This document shows, piece by piece, positions 1 to 10,093 of a DNA stretch of 64,000 nucleotides. The position numbers and the translations under genes were made by a program. Below the pieces are notes generated by a model that saw only the letters and a program-made list of their open reading frames with translations, ran no database searches and was not told where the DNA came from. The DNA comes from Histoplasma ohiense (lineage: Eukaryota > Ascomycota > Eurotiomycetes > Onygenales > Ajellomycetaceae): contig JAEVHH010000005.1 in the NCBI GenBank assembly GCA_017607445.1, positions 873,001 through 937,000 on the forward strand, given 5' to 3'. The stretch's first letter is position 1. The number at the start of each line of letters is the position of its first letter.

Positions 1-1188
1 CCTACGCTTCTTAGTTGGGCGGTTGGTCTCAAACAGCCAGTCATCATCTTCCGCACCGGGTTGCTCATTGGGTTTGACTTCTACGACGGTTTTCATCTCC
101 TCCTCCTCACTATCAGTAACTGGAGTCTTTATATCCCAATCGGCGCAAATAAATTGTAAGTCCTGCATAGTAATTCCACCGGGAAGCTCCTCGTCCAGGT
201 CGCCATCAATATCCATATTATCACTTGAACCACCTGTTGCCTCGGCAGGAGGAGTAATAACGACAATGGAAGTATTCTCCAAATCCAACGCACGCTTCAG
301 GGTTTGGCCAGTAGCACGAAATGCTCGTTCCTGGTCCTGAGCCAGTTCAAGATTAAGTTTTGTAGGAACAATTCGCTTCGGTGGCTTCAAGGGAGATTTC
401 CCTATAAAATGTGACTTTTTCGGAGGTAGAAGCTCTAGAAATCGTGGCATAGCATTTCGGTCGAATTTGGGCCAAAGAGATGCCAAAAGTTCCTCGTGGT
501 TCTCGGGTGGCGCAGGCGGATTGTCAGGTCCGTACGATGACATTGCAAAAAGTGCTTGTTGGAGTTGGTATTCTTTAAACGTTGCCGCATCCATATCTGT
601 AGGAGCCATAACAGAGCCCCTATCCATTCCACGCGCAACCTCCGTTGTGTCATTCTCTTTGGTTGGAGACGCTACATCGAGAACGTCGAGAGAGGAAATA
701 GCTTCAGATCCAATTGGTGGCAGTTCGTCATTCTGGTCGGCATGTCCACCTACAGGTGACGATGGGACATCCCCAAATAAATCGTCGAGCTCATCGCCCC
801 CCGGGTGCTGGTCTAAGGCCCCTGCAGTCAGAATGCCTTCCATACCTTCCATCGCGCTCCGGTCGTCCTGAATCGACGCCTTTTTTCCATCCCCGTTCTC
901 AAGGTTCGAAAACCCAAGCTCTTCTTCCGGAAGATCATCGTCATCGATATCCTCATAGTCCACCGCATCATCCGCCTTCTCTCCCGGTTCGAGTTCTCGT
1001 TGTAGAAAGTCGAATGAGGCTTCGTTTGTCGGCGCATTCATTTGGCGCATCACATTGTTGAAGTCCTCATCTTCAGACTCCACCACTTCGGAACCAGTTG
1101 CATGCGGCATTTTTGTTGACACTGGCTCGTTTGTCTTAGGCTTGTCAGAGGAAATCGCTTTCCGGGGAAATGTGGATTTAGTCGACAT
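1..1188 (-). CDS. TAF1: TFIID subunit TAF1, N-terminal part (truncated by window edge)
   Basis: This open frame runs 396 codons from an ATG at 1188 to the left edge with no stop, so only the N-terminal part is present. TAF1 is the largest TFIID subunit; it scaffolds the complex on promoters and contacts TBP through its acidic N-terminus. The visible protein starts MSTKSTFPRKAIS and is rich in Asp/Glu, including a DDAVDYEDIDDDDLPEEE stretch and a GDELDDLFGD segment. These are followed by a conserved-looking block around ENHEELLASLWPKFDR and LELLPPKKSHFIGKSPLKPP, and by WLFETNRPTKKRR near the edge. This acidic leader with a Pro/Lys block is what I recall of fungal TAF1. The catalytic-like and bromodomain regions would lie outside the window. 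No intron is needed. Confidence 0.8.
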   Translation of the reverse strand, partial: MSTKSTFPRKAISSDKPKTNEPVSTKMPHATGSEVVESEDEDFNNVMRQMNAPTNEASFDFLQRELEPGEKADDAVDYEDIDDDDLPEEELGFSNLENGDGKKASIQDDRSAMEGMEGILTAGALDQHPGGDELDDLFGDVPSSPVGGHADQNDELPPIGSEAISSLDVLDVASPTKENDTTEVARGMDRGSVMAPTDMDAATFKEYQLQQALFAMSSYGPDNPPAPPENHEELLASLWPKFDRNAMPRFLELLPPKKSHFIGKSPLKPPKRIVPTKLNLELAQDQERAFRATGQTLKRALDLENTSIVVITPPAEATGGSSDNMDIDGDLDEELPGGITMQDLQFICADWDIKTPVTDSEEEEMKTVVEVKPNEQPGAEDDDWLFETNRPTKKRR

Positions 1189-1517
1189 GAAGCGCGAGGA
1201 GATTCACGCGGGTTTGCCTTACTGGCAGGGAAAGACTGGTTAACATCGAGACCAAAATTTGTCACTGGATAGCGCTTTATGCCGCGATGTCCTTAGGTTG
1301 GAATAGAAGGGAGTATTGAACAGGAGTTGACCCGGACTTGGGGAGAATACAAAGGTGAGTGAGAGAGAGAGAGAAGGCAAAAGGCGGCGGAAATCTAGAT
1401 CACGTGATATTAAAAATTTTGGCCAGCGTTTTTGTAACTTTTCACTTCATTTTGAGTATAATCCGAGTTTTCACTTGAATATAATTACTAGTAATCTTCA
1501 AAGGACAATGTTGCTAA
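1189..1517. other. Intergenic: TAF1 upstream region
   Basis: This 329 bp stretch separates the TAF1 start from the TGS1 stop; both genes are on the minus strand. It holds a GA-rich run near 1360-1375 and a palindromic ATCACGTGAT at 1399-1408. I see no gene in it. Confidence 0.7.
1399..1408. promoter_or_regulatory. CACGTG box upstream of TAF1
   Basis: A perfect 10-nt palindrome with a CACGTG core (1401-1406) lies about 210 bp upstream of the TAF1 start. CACGTG is the known recognition core of bHLH factors such as Cbf1. Function here is inferred from position only. Confidence 0.4.
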
Positions 1518-2468
1518 TCATTTCCATTTCTCATTAAAGCCTCCAGTGTAAATACATAGCGCCTTGCTTGCCCCATCCATACAATAGTGCATGACTAACG
1601 CTTTCTTCCTGTTGTCAACTATTGTAGCAAGCTGTTTCAGGTCAGATGTTCGGGGTAGGAACAGCGCCATATGTTCAGAGAATGCCGAAAACTCGGAATA
1701 GAGAGTACCAAGCGAGTATGGTTGCATAGTCGATAAGTCAAACACATCATCAGCGCGATATCCTGGGCCTGAGATAAAATAGTCAATACGACGGGTTCGG
1801 GAGGTTCCAGTAGAATGCAATAATCATTTGGCTTACCTCCCCAAGGCGGGCTGGCAAAAACGACGCTGTACGATGCCAATACACTCAATTGATGTTTGAT
1901 AATTTGCATACAATCACCCTCGAACCATGTAATTTTATCCTCCACGCCATACAATTTGGCATTATGTTTCGCACACTGGAGCACAGTAGGGTCTTTCTCA
2001 ATGGCATATATTCTCTTCCATCTGTCAGACTGTGCGAAGGCGATCGTGTTACCACCAGCACCAGCGAAAGCGTCAACAAGTATGCTTCTGTCTTTTGGAG
2101 CAGCGTTTGCCATGTGCTGTGCTATTTTCCTTAAAGAAGGAAATCGTGATCAATAAATGAATGAACCCGACAGTGAATTACATTGGTGCGCTTGACTTAC
2201 TTGGCGATTGGCTCAGGTGTGACGCCAAACCAGGCATCGTCAGTCAACCAGACACCGTCGTCATATTTAGAAAATATCTTGTAGCGTTGAGTCCAGTAGC
2301 TAACGCGATGTTGTTAGTAGTGTTATTAGTTATCCTCCTTTCTTTTCGTTTCCGCCATAAACATGCGGTCGCAAAAAATCATGCTTACTTCTGGATGTCC
2401 CAAGGAACTTCTTCTCTGGTGTAATAATGATGGACTCCTGCAGGTGGCTCATCGTCCACACCCGCCAT
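1518..2468 (-). CDS. TGS1: Trimethylguanosine synthase Tgs1
   Basis: Tgs1 converts the m7G cap of snRNAs and snoRNAs to 2,2,7-trimethylguanosine in the nucleus, using SAM. My model has four exons (2468-2389, 2299-2201, 2129-1837, 1768-1518) that join in frame to 240 aa. Introns use GTAAGC or GTAAGT donors and TAG/AAG/CAG acceptors. The N-terminal REEVPWDIQ...YW.QRYKIFSKYDDGVWLT block is the family signature. The SAM-binding DAFAGAGGN loop lies near residue 78 and the catalytic SPPWGGPGY motif, with its stacking Trp, is split by the last intron. The length matches compact fungal Tgs1. The start ATG at 2468 has no upstream in-frame alternative that I prefer. The gene is transcribed away from GRASP across a 302-bp promoter. 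Confidence 0.9.
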
Positions 2469-2770
2469 GCCAGCAAGAAACAGTTAGATGGCCCCTAATA
2501 ACTCCTGATGGTCCATACTGTATGTACGGCAACTTGAGCTGCAGGAGGAAACTAGGAAATGATGTTGGGGTGCAGTCGATTTGCACTGTTTGCATTCCAT
2601 AGCTTCAAACCATTGGACAGGACAACTTGAGACAGCTCCAAACTTGTGATACCAATGCGACAAGACATATTCTGGCTTATGATTATTATGAACGCGGTCA
2701 ATACTGTTAAACTATATTAGTTCAGCACTTTGTTTCCATCCCCTGGAATTTCGAAGCTGAAATACGTGCT
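2469..2770. promoter_or_regulatory. Divergent promoter between TGS1 and GRASP
   Basis: Both genes start outward from this 302-bp interval, so it probably contains both promoters. I see no clear TATA box or CACGTG site in it. Confidence 0.55.
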
Positions 2771-3952
2771 ATGTTTAGCGCCCTCAATCGTTTCATTGCC
2801 CGCCTCGACTCGGAGCCTGGGCAGCAACAGTACAGCCATTTTCGCGATAATCCCCATGGTTTCCAAGTTCTGCGGAACAAAGATCCAGAGCTTCTTCTGG
2901 AGCCCTGGTTTGACTTCGTAATTGGGATCAACGGACATCTTATTGTACTATGTTCTTCCCATCTTCTAAATCGTGCTTCTTGAACCTGTGGTTGACCCCT
3001 TGGTCAGGATGATCCAGATCCAAACCTTTTCGCAACAGAAATTCGCAACTGCGCTGGATCAAGCGTAACTTTCGAGGTTTGGAGTGCAAAGGTGTGTTAG
3101 TTTAAATTTGTAATCGGCCATTTATTTATTTGGGAACCCGTGGACCTAACAATGGCCAACACCTGTCAGGGTCAACGAACATATACGACAACGATAGCCG
3201 TTCCTTCAGAGAATCCAACTCTTGGAGTGACTTTCCAGTTTTCACCTCTTTCGGCGACACAGCATATATGGCATATTACCGAAATACCGTCCCCGCTCAG
3301 TCCGGCCTATCAGGCCGGGCTTCTTCCCCATTCAGATTATATCTTGGGAACGCCCAGCGGTACCCTTCGTGGAGAGTCTGCTCTTGGCGAACTTGTTGAG
3401 GACCATTTGAATCGGAGTCTTGTGCTGTGGGTGTACAATAGTGAATTCGATGTTGTCAGGGAAGTCGAGCTCGTTCCCAGGCGAGGATGGGGTGGGGAAG
3501 GTGCCCTGGGGGCTGTATTGGGATACGGGGCCCTTCATAGATTACCCTTTGGTTTAGGTGAGGCGGTAGAAGGACCGGGAGAGGTGGTATTCGAAACGAA
3601 GGACAAAGAGGAACCTAGCGAGCAAAACGAGTTGGCCCCGTCTGCCGGCCCAGGAGGCCATTTCCTCGTACCTGCGAATATGGCTTCCCCACCACCTTTG
3701 GTCCCGCCGTCGACTCACGCGAACATACCAAGTGCAGCTCCAGCAAAGCATGGGCGTAAACCACGACACGCTCATCATGGCGGAAATTTAATTTTTGATG
3801 ACTATTTCCGGGAAGGTGAGCAGAGGAGCAAAGAGGAGGATTTTGTACCCTCGAGGAATCCTTCGCCAATACCGCCTCCGCCAAAGGCTGGCAGGGACCC
3901 TGTTTCTCCTCCCCCAACGACTGCCATGGGTGGTAATGATACCGTCGAATGA
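2771..3952 (+). CDS. GRH1: Golgi reassembly stacking protein (GRASP65/55 family, Grh1)
   Basis: GRASP proteins work on early Golgi and ER-exit membranes, tethering membranes and supporting secretion. Three exons (2771-2944, 3008-3091, 3170-3952) join in phase 0 to 346 aa. The first PDZ-like half contains GFQVLRNKDPELLLEPWFDFVIGING. It is followed by DDPDPNLFATEIRN and VWSAKGQRTY. The second half has the typical HSDYILGTPSGTLRGESALGELVEDHLNR and the RRGWGGEGALG..LGYGALHRLP motif near residues 150-180. The C-terminus is the usual Pro/Ser-rich SPR tail. The protein begins Met-Phe with an amphipathic MFSALNRFIARL helix and lacks the Gly2 that animal GRASPs myristoylate, as in yeast Grh1. Introns are 63 and 78 bp. 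Confidence 0.9.
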
Positions 3953-4264
3953 ATTTGTCATTAGTGGCATAGGCGGGCGTACGGAGTTACTATATTGATA
4001 CCTTTTCAAAAAGTTGGCGGGCTAGATTACCTCCTAGGACAGTGAGGGAATTTTTCCCTCCTTAAATAGTGCATATAATCAATGGTTGGAATTTGCTTTC
4101 CGCTTCGATCAGCGAGCACGGGGGGGTAATAGAAAGAGTTTAGATTCACGTTTAATTGAGATCTCTACTTATATTCCGTACAAAAGGTTGTAATTACAAC
4201 AATGGCAAAAGGAAATCGCAGTGAAGAACGTTCTCTTAAAGAATATCCATGAAGCATATGTGCT
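3953..4264. other. Intergenic: convergent 3' region
   Basis: This 312-bp gap lies between the converging 3' ends of GRASP and the MICOS gene. It is AT-rich, as expected for 3' UTRs and poly(A) signals, and I see no gene. Confidence 0.7.
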
Positions 4265-5111
4265 TTAATTTCCTTTTCGCACCCACTCCTCTAACTTTTC
4301 TCTTCCCCGTCCAATTTTGCTCTCCAGCAATCCGCGAGCATGCGCGCTATGTGCTTTAGCTGTATACCATGCCTCCTCCGCCCCAGTACGAACCCGTACA
4401 TGTCGTTCCGCGAGTCCCGGAACTTTCTGTTCATATTCGAACACTAGGTCTGACACATTCTGCATTGTGACGGGAAGAAGCGTCCAGGCCGCTATCGTGC
4501 CCACTGCCAGCGGGGTCGTTGTCCTTAAAAATATGCCGCGGTTCCGCGAAACAATTGATCCAGCCATGGCGGATACGAGAATATAAATGCTTCCCGGTAG
4601 TAGTCGCTCGCCAGATTCACGTGGAGGAGCCAATGAAGCTATCGTGTTGGTGAAGCGGCTTTCAACGTGGAAGATGTGGGAAAGGGCATCGTTTAGGCTG
4701 TTTTCCATGGCGAGAGAGTGTGTGTACAGAAAGAGACGCGCCTGGCAGACTTTCTGGGCTAACATGTCTGCCGTTGAGGTGGAGGATGGTGTACGAAGCG
4801 GCTTGGGTGGAAAGAAGGTCTGTTGTGTATCTCTCTCTTGAAGCTGGGACTGTGGCTGGGGCTGGAGCTCTTCCGCGAGAACTGTGGAGGATTCATCTTC
4901 GTAGATGGGTTTTCGGTGTGACTGTATATAGTATTAGACTAATATCTCATCGTCTTCAATGAAGTACATCCATTGGCTTTTGAGGGGAAGCCGCACCATT
5001 TTTATCTAGTATCGCCTGGGATAAAATAAGGCCGCAAGCAACAAGAGCAATTGCTCCAATGGCAACCTGTCCCTCAATTAGCTTTATCGTAGAGGTAAGT
5101 AAAGTGGGCAT
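4265..5111 (-). CDS. MIC26/27: MICOS complex subunit Mic26/Mic27 (apolipoprotein O-like)
   Basis: This is an inner-membrane component of the MICOS complex, which shapes cristae junctions. The well-supported C-terminal exon (4921-4265) has KPIYEDES, an ARLFLYTHSLAMEN helix, and the family core FTNTIASLAPPRESGERLLPG followed by hydrophobic segments around ILVSAMAGSIVSRNRG. It ends in a basic amphipathic tail, EKLEEWVRKGN. The N-terminus is less certain. I join it in frame to exon 5111-4968 through a short 46-bp intron (GTACTT...TACAG, branch CTAAT), giving 266 aa with one more hydrophobic segment (VAIGAIALVACGLILS). An in-frame extension 5' of 5111 lacks an ATG. The core family call is strong; the first 48 residues are not. 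Confidence 0.75.
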
Positions 5112-5414
5112 ACCTGTTAGAAAGATTGAACGCAACAAATATCCAGCGGAAAATAAAAGTTGCTGTCCAATTGGCCTTCAATAATGCATGCGCAGGAAAG
5201 GAAGGATAAATGTTGATGTTGATGGCCCGGGGTTTAGGAAAAAAGTTGCAAATCACCGCCCCGGCCCGAGCGAAGCGATGGTTGTTTAGTTCTGGTAATA
5301 GAAAAATTTGGTCTCAAGCCTCCTCTTCCCAACGCATCCTTCCAACGTACTACATTGACCACGCCAGTCGCCTTTCATTTCTCTTTGGCGAACTGCTGAT
5401 TGAGTACGCGGAAG
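5112..5414. promoter_or_regulatory. Divergent promoter between MIC26/27 and OCT1
   Basis: This 303-bp interval lies between two divergently transcribed nuclear genes for mitochondrial proteins. The sequence shows a GC-rich patch at 5258-5280 but no motif I can name. Confidence 0.45.
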
Positions 5415-7814
5415 ATGTTGAAGATCTTCCGGCGGCAGCCGTGGACCTGTCGACGGTGCGTATTACGGGAGCATCGGACACAGTCCAATCGTCGAATCCA
5501 CCACGAAGCTGCCCCCGGAATAATAAACAATGCTCAGGATTATGCCGTCGCTTGCAACGAAGCAGCGAAACGTCATGACGATAATGCCCTACGGATGATA
5601 TTTGATTCGCAGCCTTTCTGGCGGGAATTCTCACGGCGGAAAAGCAGATCTTCGTTAGGGTTGCTGCAGAACCAACACCTCACATCCCCGAAAGGCTTTT
5701 TGAAGTTTGCATCCGTTTCGCTGCAGAAATGCCAGGAAATTATGGCCAGGGTACTTGAGGTATCAACTCTTGATGGCTATAAGAGGGTGGCAAAGGATCT
5801 TGACCGCCTCAGCGACTTACTTTGTCGGGTGATAGATATCGCGGATTTTATGCGGTCAAACCACCCGAACCCCGCAATCCAAGATGCCGCGACACAGGCA
5901 CATTCGATCATATTCGAATATATGAACGTTCTAAATACCGAAACTCGTCTTAACGATATACTCAACCGGGCTTTGTCGGACCCTGAAATATCCTCCGATT
6001 GGAGCCAAGAGGAGAAGGTCACAGCAACGGTGCTCATCAATGATTTTATGAAATCCGGGATCCATTTACCTCCGGAGAAGAAGAAACGGTTCGTCGAGCT
6101 GTGTAATAGTATCAATGATGCGGGCTTCAGGTTTGTGAACGGTATGGAGCCCAAAATTGGCAAGCTATCTTTCCACAGAAATAAATTGCGAGGGATGGAT
6201 CCTACGCTCCTGGATAAGATGCGTAGGTGGTCAGACATTCATATCCCAATCGATAGCCCGATGCCGGATATAGCCTTAAAATCCGTCCACGACGAGAATA
6301 CCAGAAAACTAATCTATCTTACCTCTCGGAAATCCTCAGACGCGCAACTTCATCGTTTGACGCAGCTGTTAGAACTGAGAGCCGAGTTAGCTCAATTGAC
6401 AGGCTACCGAAGCTATGCTCATATGGCAATGAGTGACAAAATGGCTAAAAGTCCAGAGGCTGTTAATAAATTTCTCTTGGCCTTGAATTCTAACAACCGG
6501 GAACTCACCCAGAACGAGATTGCGAAGCTGGATGTGTTAAAAATGCAGGATTATGCTAAGTTGGGAGAGGAAAAGCCGCCATTTGCCCCCTGGGACCACG
6601 CATATTACGTTGAGAAATACGCTACGATGAATGACGTCTCGAGGAAATCGCGGGCAATCAGCCTATTCAGCTCGTTTTTTTCATTGGGGACAGTTATGCA
6701 GGGACTCTCTCGTCTCTTTACCAGACTCTACGGGGTCCGTCTCGTTCCAAAGGAAACGCCTCCTGGAGAGACATGGAATCCAGATGTTCGACGCTTAGAT
6801 GTTGTAGACGAATCCAATAACCATCTTGCAGTCATTTATTGTGATCTCTTTACACGACCGGGCAAAAGCCCGATTCCCACACACTTCACTCTACGATGTT
6901 CTCGCGCAATATCTGCCGAGGAAATTTCGGAAGCTGCAATGTCGGCTGATACACATCCAAACGACGGCATGGCCACAGCTATAAGGCCAGGAACAAATAC
7001 TCTCTATCAGCTCCCGATAATCGCGTTGGTATGCGACTTCAGCAACCCCTCGCTTGACGGGCGTGAACCTTCGCTGCTTTCGAAACACAGCGTCCAAACA
7101 CTTTTCCATGAAATGGGTCACGCCATCCACTCCGTGCTGGCCCGTACTGATTTCCAAACCATCGCCGGCACACGCTGCGCGACAGATTTTGTCGAACTTC
7201 CTTCTGTCATCATGGAAAGCTTCGCCACGGCCCCTGAAGTGCTCTCGCTCTACGCCCGCCACTGGGAGACTAACCAGCCCCTCCCTGAAGACATGATCCA
7301 AACCATGCGACTAAACCAAGAAAATTATGAAACTATACAAGGTGCCATGGACAATGAAGCCCAGATAATGATGGCCCTACTGGACCAAGCTTATCATGAC
7401 TCCAGCCCTCTCCAGCCAGGGTTCGATTCCACCCAAATCTTCCATAATCTTTACTCTCAGCATGCCACAATCTTCGATCCCATCAACTCCCAGACAAGCT
7501 GGCAAGGTTACTTTGGCCACCTTTTCAATTACGGCGCCAGTTACTATAGCTATCTGTTCGACCGCGCCATCGCCAGCAAAATATGGTCTGAGACCTTCCA
7601 GGAAGGAAAACTAGCGACAGACCGAGAGGCGGGAGAAAAATTTAAAAATGAAGTTTTGCGATGGGGCGGAGGAAGGGATGGGTGGCAGTGTGTCGCTGGT
7701 GTTTTGGGTGATCAACACCCAGCGAATGCCAATGGGAAGCTGTCCGAAGGTGGTGAAGATGCCATGCTTGAGGTCGGCCTGTGGGGCCTTGGACAGAATC
7801 GGTCAGAGATGTGA
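5415..7814 (+). CDS. OCT1: Mitochondrial intermediate peptidase Oct1 (M3 zinc peptidase)
   Basis: Oct1 works in the mitochondrial matrix and removes an octapeptide or short N-terminal stretch from imported precursors after the main processing peptidase has cut. The single exon encodes 799 aa from the ATG at 5415 (MLKIFRRQPWTCRRCVL); the open frame continues upstream to 5400 only from a TTG codon. The Arg-rich N-terminus is a good mitochondrial presequence. The thermolysin-like zinc site is clear: HEMGH with His565 and His569, and a third ligand Glu594 in DFVELPS, the spacing known for the M3 family. The downstream HLFNYGASYYSYLFDRAIA block is the usual substrate-binding C-terminal region. The length is normal for the family (about 770-800). 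Confidence 0.95.
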   Translation: MLKIFRRQPWTCRRCVLREHRTQSNRRIHHEAAPGIINNAQDYAVACNEAAKRHDDNALRMIFDSQPFWREFSRRKSRSSLGLLQNQHLTSPKGFLKFASVSLQKCQEIMARVLEVSTLDGYKRVAKDLDRLSDLLCRVIDIADFMRSNHPNPAIQDAATQAHSIIFEYMNVLNTETRLNDILNRALSDPEISSDWSQEEKVTATVLINDFMKSGIHLPPEKKKRFVELCNSINDAGFRFVNGMEPKIGKLSFHRNKLRGMDPTLLDKMRRWSDIHIPIDSPMPDIALKSVHDENTRKLIYLTSRKSSDAQLHRLTQLLELRAELAQLTGYRSYAHMAMSDKMAKSPEAVNKFLLALNSNNRELTQNEIAKLDVLKMQDYAKLGEEKPPFAPWDHAYYVEKYATMNDVSRKSRAISLFSSFFSLGTVMQGLSRLFTRLYGVRLVPKETPPGETWNPDVRRLDVVDESNNHLAVIYCDLFTRPGKSPIPTHFTLRCSRAISAEEISEAAMSADTHPNDGMATAIRPGTNTLYQLPIIALVCDFSNPSLDGREPSLLSKHSVQTLFHEMGHAIHSVLARTDFQTIAGTRCATDFVELPSVIMESFATAPEVLSLYARHWETNQPLPEDMIQTMRLNQENYETIQGAMDNEAQIMMALLDQAYHDSSPLQPGFDSTQIFHNLYSQHATIFDPINSQTSWQGYFGHLFNYGASYYSYLFDRAIASKIWSETFQEGKLATDREAGEKFKNEVLRWGGGRDGWQCVAGVLGDQHPANANGKLSEGGEDAMLEVGLWGLGQNRSEM

Positions 7815-8792
7815 GCAGATATTTAAGTCAGTGTTCCTGTTCACTGTGCCACATATATTCCCGTATGACCTGGAAAGGCAAACACTTTTCTTTGTTGGGG
7901 CCAAACATTCTGAGAGCATCCTGCCAGATTTGGCACAATAGGTACCTACCCATACACCCCAGTCAACACGACTCCTTCTAGCCTGCCTGTTCGAACGTGA
8001 ATAAACAACAACAGTGCACATTTAACAAGCAGGCCATTTTAACTTGACCTCTGGTGGAAAATACGCTATATACTGTACAACATGTACAAAACGTTGACCG
8101 GATGCTATAGACGCAAACACATGGGCAACCATGGCCCCAAAGGCGGGAGTAAAATTACATCATAGTCACTATACCTGTCAACCACTGGCAGTGTACCTTT
8201 GCTCGTTCCTGTTATTGACGTGTTGAGTAAATTCACATTTACCCATTCAGTCAGTAGCACAGAGGATAAGCTTCTCATCCTTGCTTTCTCGTTGGATCAT
8301 ACATTTGCCTCATATTTATTTCTCACATTTATTTCGCATATTTATTTCTCAGTATAGCCTTATTTCTGTATTGCTCAACCGCGCCTGCATGTATTTTTAT
8401 GTGTTTGAGATCTTGATCGTCCTATTTGGGTAGCTAAAACAGACAGCGTGTATGTTTTTGTTTTTGCATCTATTGGTTATAGAGATTTAAAAATGGCAAC
8501 ATTGCAGGCTAATCACAAATTCTGGGAGAGAGAATGAGTCCATATTCTAGGGATCATGATTCGCTTTGTGGCAGACGTTTCTCCGGGCATTCTATGACCC
8601 GTGTCACTATCTATGGATAGGTTACTGGCTTACTTTCTTTTCATCTATGACACAAACCAGAACTTCCTACAACTTTGTTCAGCTTTGTGCAGTGGAAAAT
8701 GTAAATAGACTTCCACATCAAAAAAAGTTCTTTCTTCCCTATATTTTCATCTACCGACGTTTCAAGGGTTCGGTGTATCACGCTCCACAATG

Positions 8793-9240
8793 TCAATGCG
8801 AGCGAGTCAGAAGAACAACGGACACCTTTCCTACATAAATTTTTGTCCCAGTTGTGGGCAAGATCATTTTCAACCTCCATTTTCCAATTGTTTCAGATAT
8901 CGGCATGTACCACAAGAAGGCCTCGAGCCACTCGAACTCCATTTCATTCTGCGGAGAACCCTTCACCCCTTTCAGCCGTGAGATGGCGTTCATGCCCAAG
9001 CTACCCTGGTAGCTATCCAGCAGCGAGATGCCGCCCACAAAGCGTCATTTTGCTATTGCAGAAGCACAACCATTTGTTGCAGAAGCAGATATTCTTGACG
9101 GTGGATGTTGGGTCACGGTGATAGGGTTTCTTCGCCACGACAAGGCGCTGTGTAACAGCCATGGACTCCCAAGCATCCTCGTCTTGATATTCCCCTCTAA
9201 CGACTTCACCACTGGGGTATGCAATATCGATCCATCCCAA
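8793..9240 (-). pseudogene. Unrecognised coding-like relic
   Basis: Two overlapping minus-strand frames look like fragments of one real protein. The first (9240-9013) reads GWIDIAYPSGEVVRGEYQD and DEDAWESMAVTQRLVVAKKP. The second (9038-8793) reads LLDSYQGSLGMNAISRLKG and EFEWLEAFLWYMPISETIG. Composition and codon pattern look protein-like, but neither frame begins with a good ATG, and I cannot join them with convincing splice sites without stops. I do not recognise the family. It could be the remains of a decayed gene, or a real gene whose other exons I missed. Confidence 0.3.
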
Positions 9241-9650
9241 TTCTGATGATGGGCTTCACGATGAAGAGCTCTAGGATATCAGACATCTGCGATATGAATC
9301 GACTATCCAACCCCTAAAAGTACATCTGAACCAAATGGACTAGTGTGAGTTTTCACATTGGGCGACGAACGGTCGCGGGAAGCATCATCTCTCATTCAAA
9401 AACATGCGAATTTGAGGAAGGTTGAAAGTACCGCATTACTTTCGATGATAAGGGCTATGAAGCGAACGTAAGAGGAAAGGATTTTCATGGACCGCCAGAC
9501 TTGAAGGGTAGAGCCAGTTTTTACTCGATGGTGCACCAGGGAACATCATCCGCAGAAACGACTTCATGGAGACATTTCCAAAGAAGACCATGATGATAAA
9601 TCCTCTACAATACATACCATGTAGAGATATAATAAGCGTCCACTCGATCA

Positions 9651-10093
9651 ATGCGTGCATTCCGCTTAATCACTGCCGTGAGCTGCCACCGCTTACGACT
9701 GCAGGATACAAAAAACACCCTCGAAGTCATTGACGAAGGCTCAAGATACTACCTTAGAAGGAAACGATACCCGTCACTCTAAGCCTACATGGCCTGGCGA
9801 ATAGTCTCGAAGCGGAGCCACAAGATGGGTCGACATGTCAATACAGATATACCCAAGGAAGCTTTTATAGAATAGATCAAGCACGGTATTGCAAGGAATG
9901 CTGTTGGCCCTGGCTACATCAGCGCCACGCTGGAGTTCCAGCAGGACTACGGATGCCCTATTGGCTTTGAGGCCGGCGCGGCTAGGGTACTGGAGCCATT
10001 GATGCTGGAGCAAAAACGAAACGCCAGTCTGAGAGAGTATCTTCTACTAGTAGGATTGACAAGAATCAACATCCATGGCGGCAAGAACGGTTG
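9651..10093 (+). pseudogene. Decayed open frame with two in-frame stops
   Basis: One frame starting at an ATG at 9651 stays protein-like for about 147 codons but contains a TAA after RRKRYPSL and a TAG after DIPKEAFIE. It ends naturally after LTRINIHGGKNG. The last segment reads HGIARNAVGPGYISATLEFQ and QDYGCPIGFEAGAARVLEPL. Both internal stops could come from one C-to-T change each (CAA to TAA, CAG to TAG), as repeat-induced point mutation would make, but that is inference. I do not recognise the family. Confidence 0.35.

Noticed and set aside
23..1061. Plus-strand ORFs of 105, 134 and 115 aa
   Set aside because: They are shadows of the TAF1 frame, which is open over the same interval on the minus strand with a sensible acidic protein.
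2717..2938. 73-aa minus-strand ORF (MSVDPNYEVKPGLQ...) between TGS1 and GRASP
   Set aside because: It is the antisense of GRASP exon 1, whose plus-strand reading (GFQVLRNKDPELLLEPWFDF) matches the family and splices in frame to the rest.
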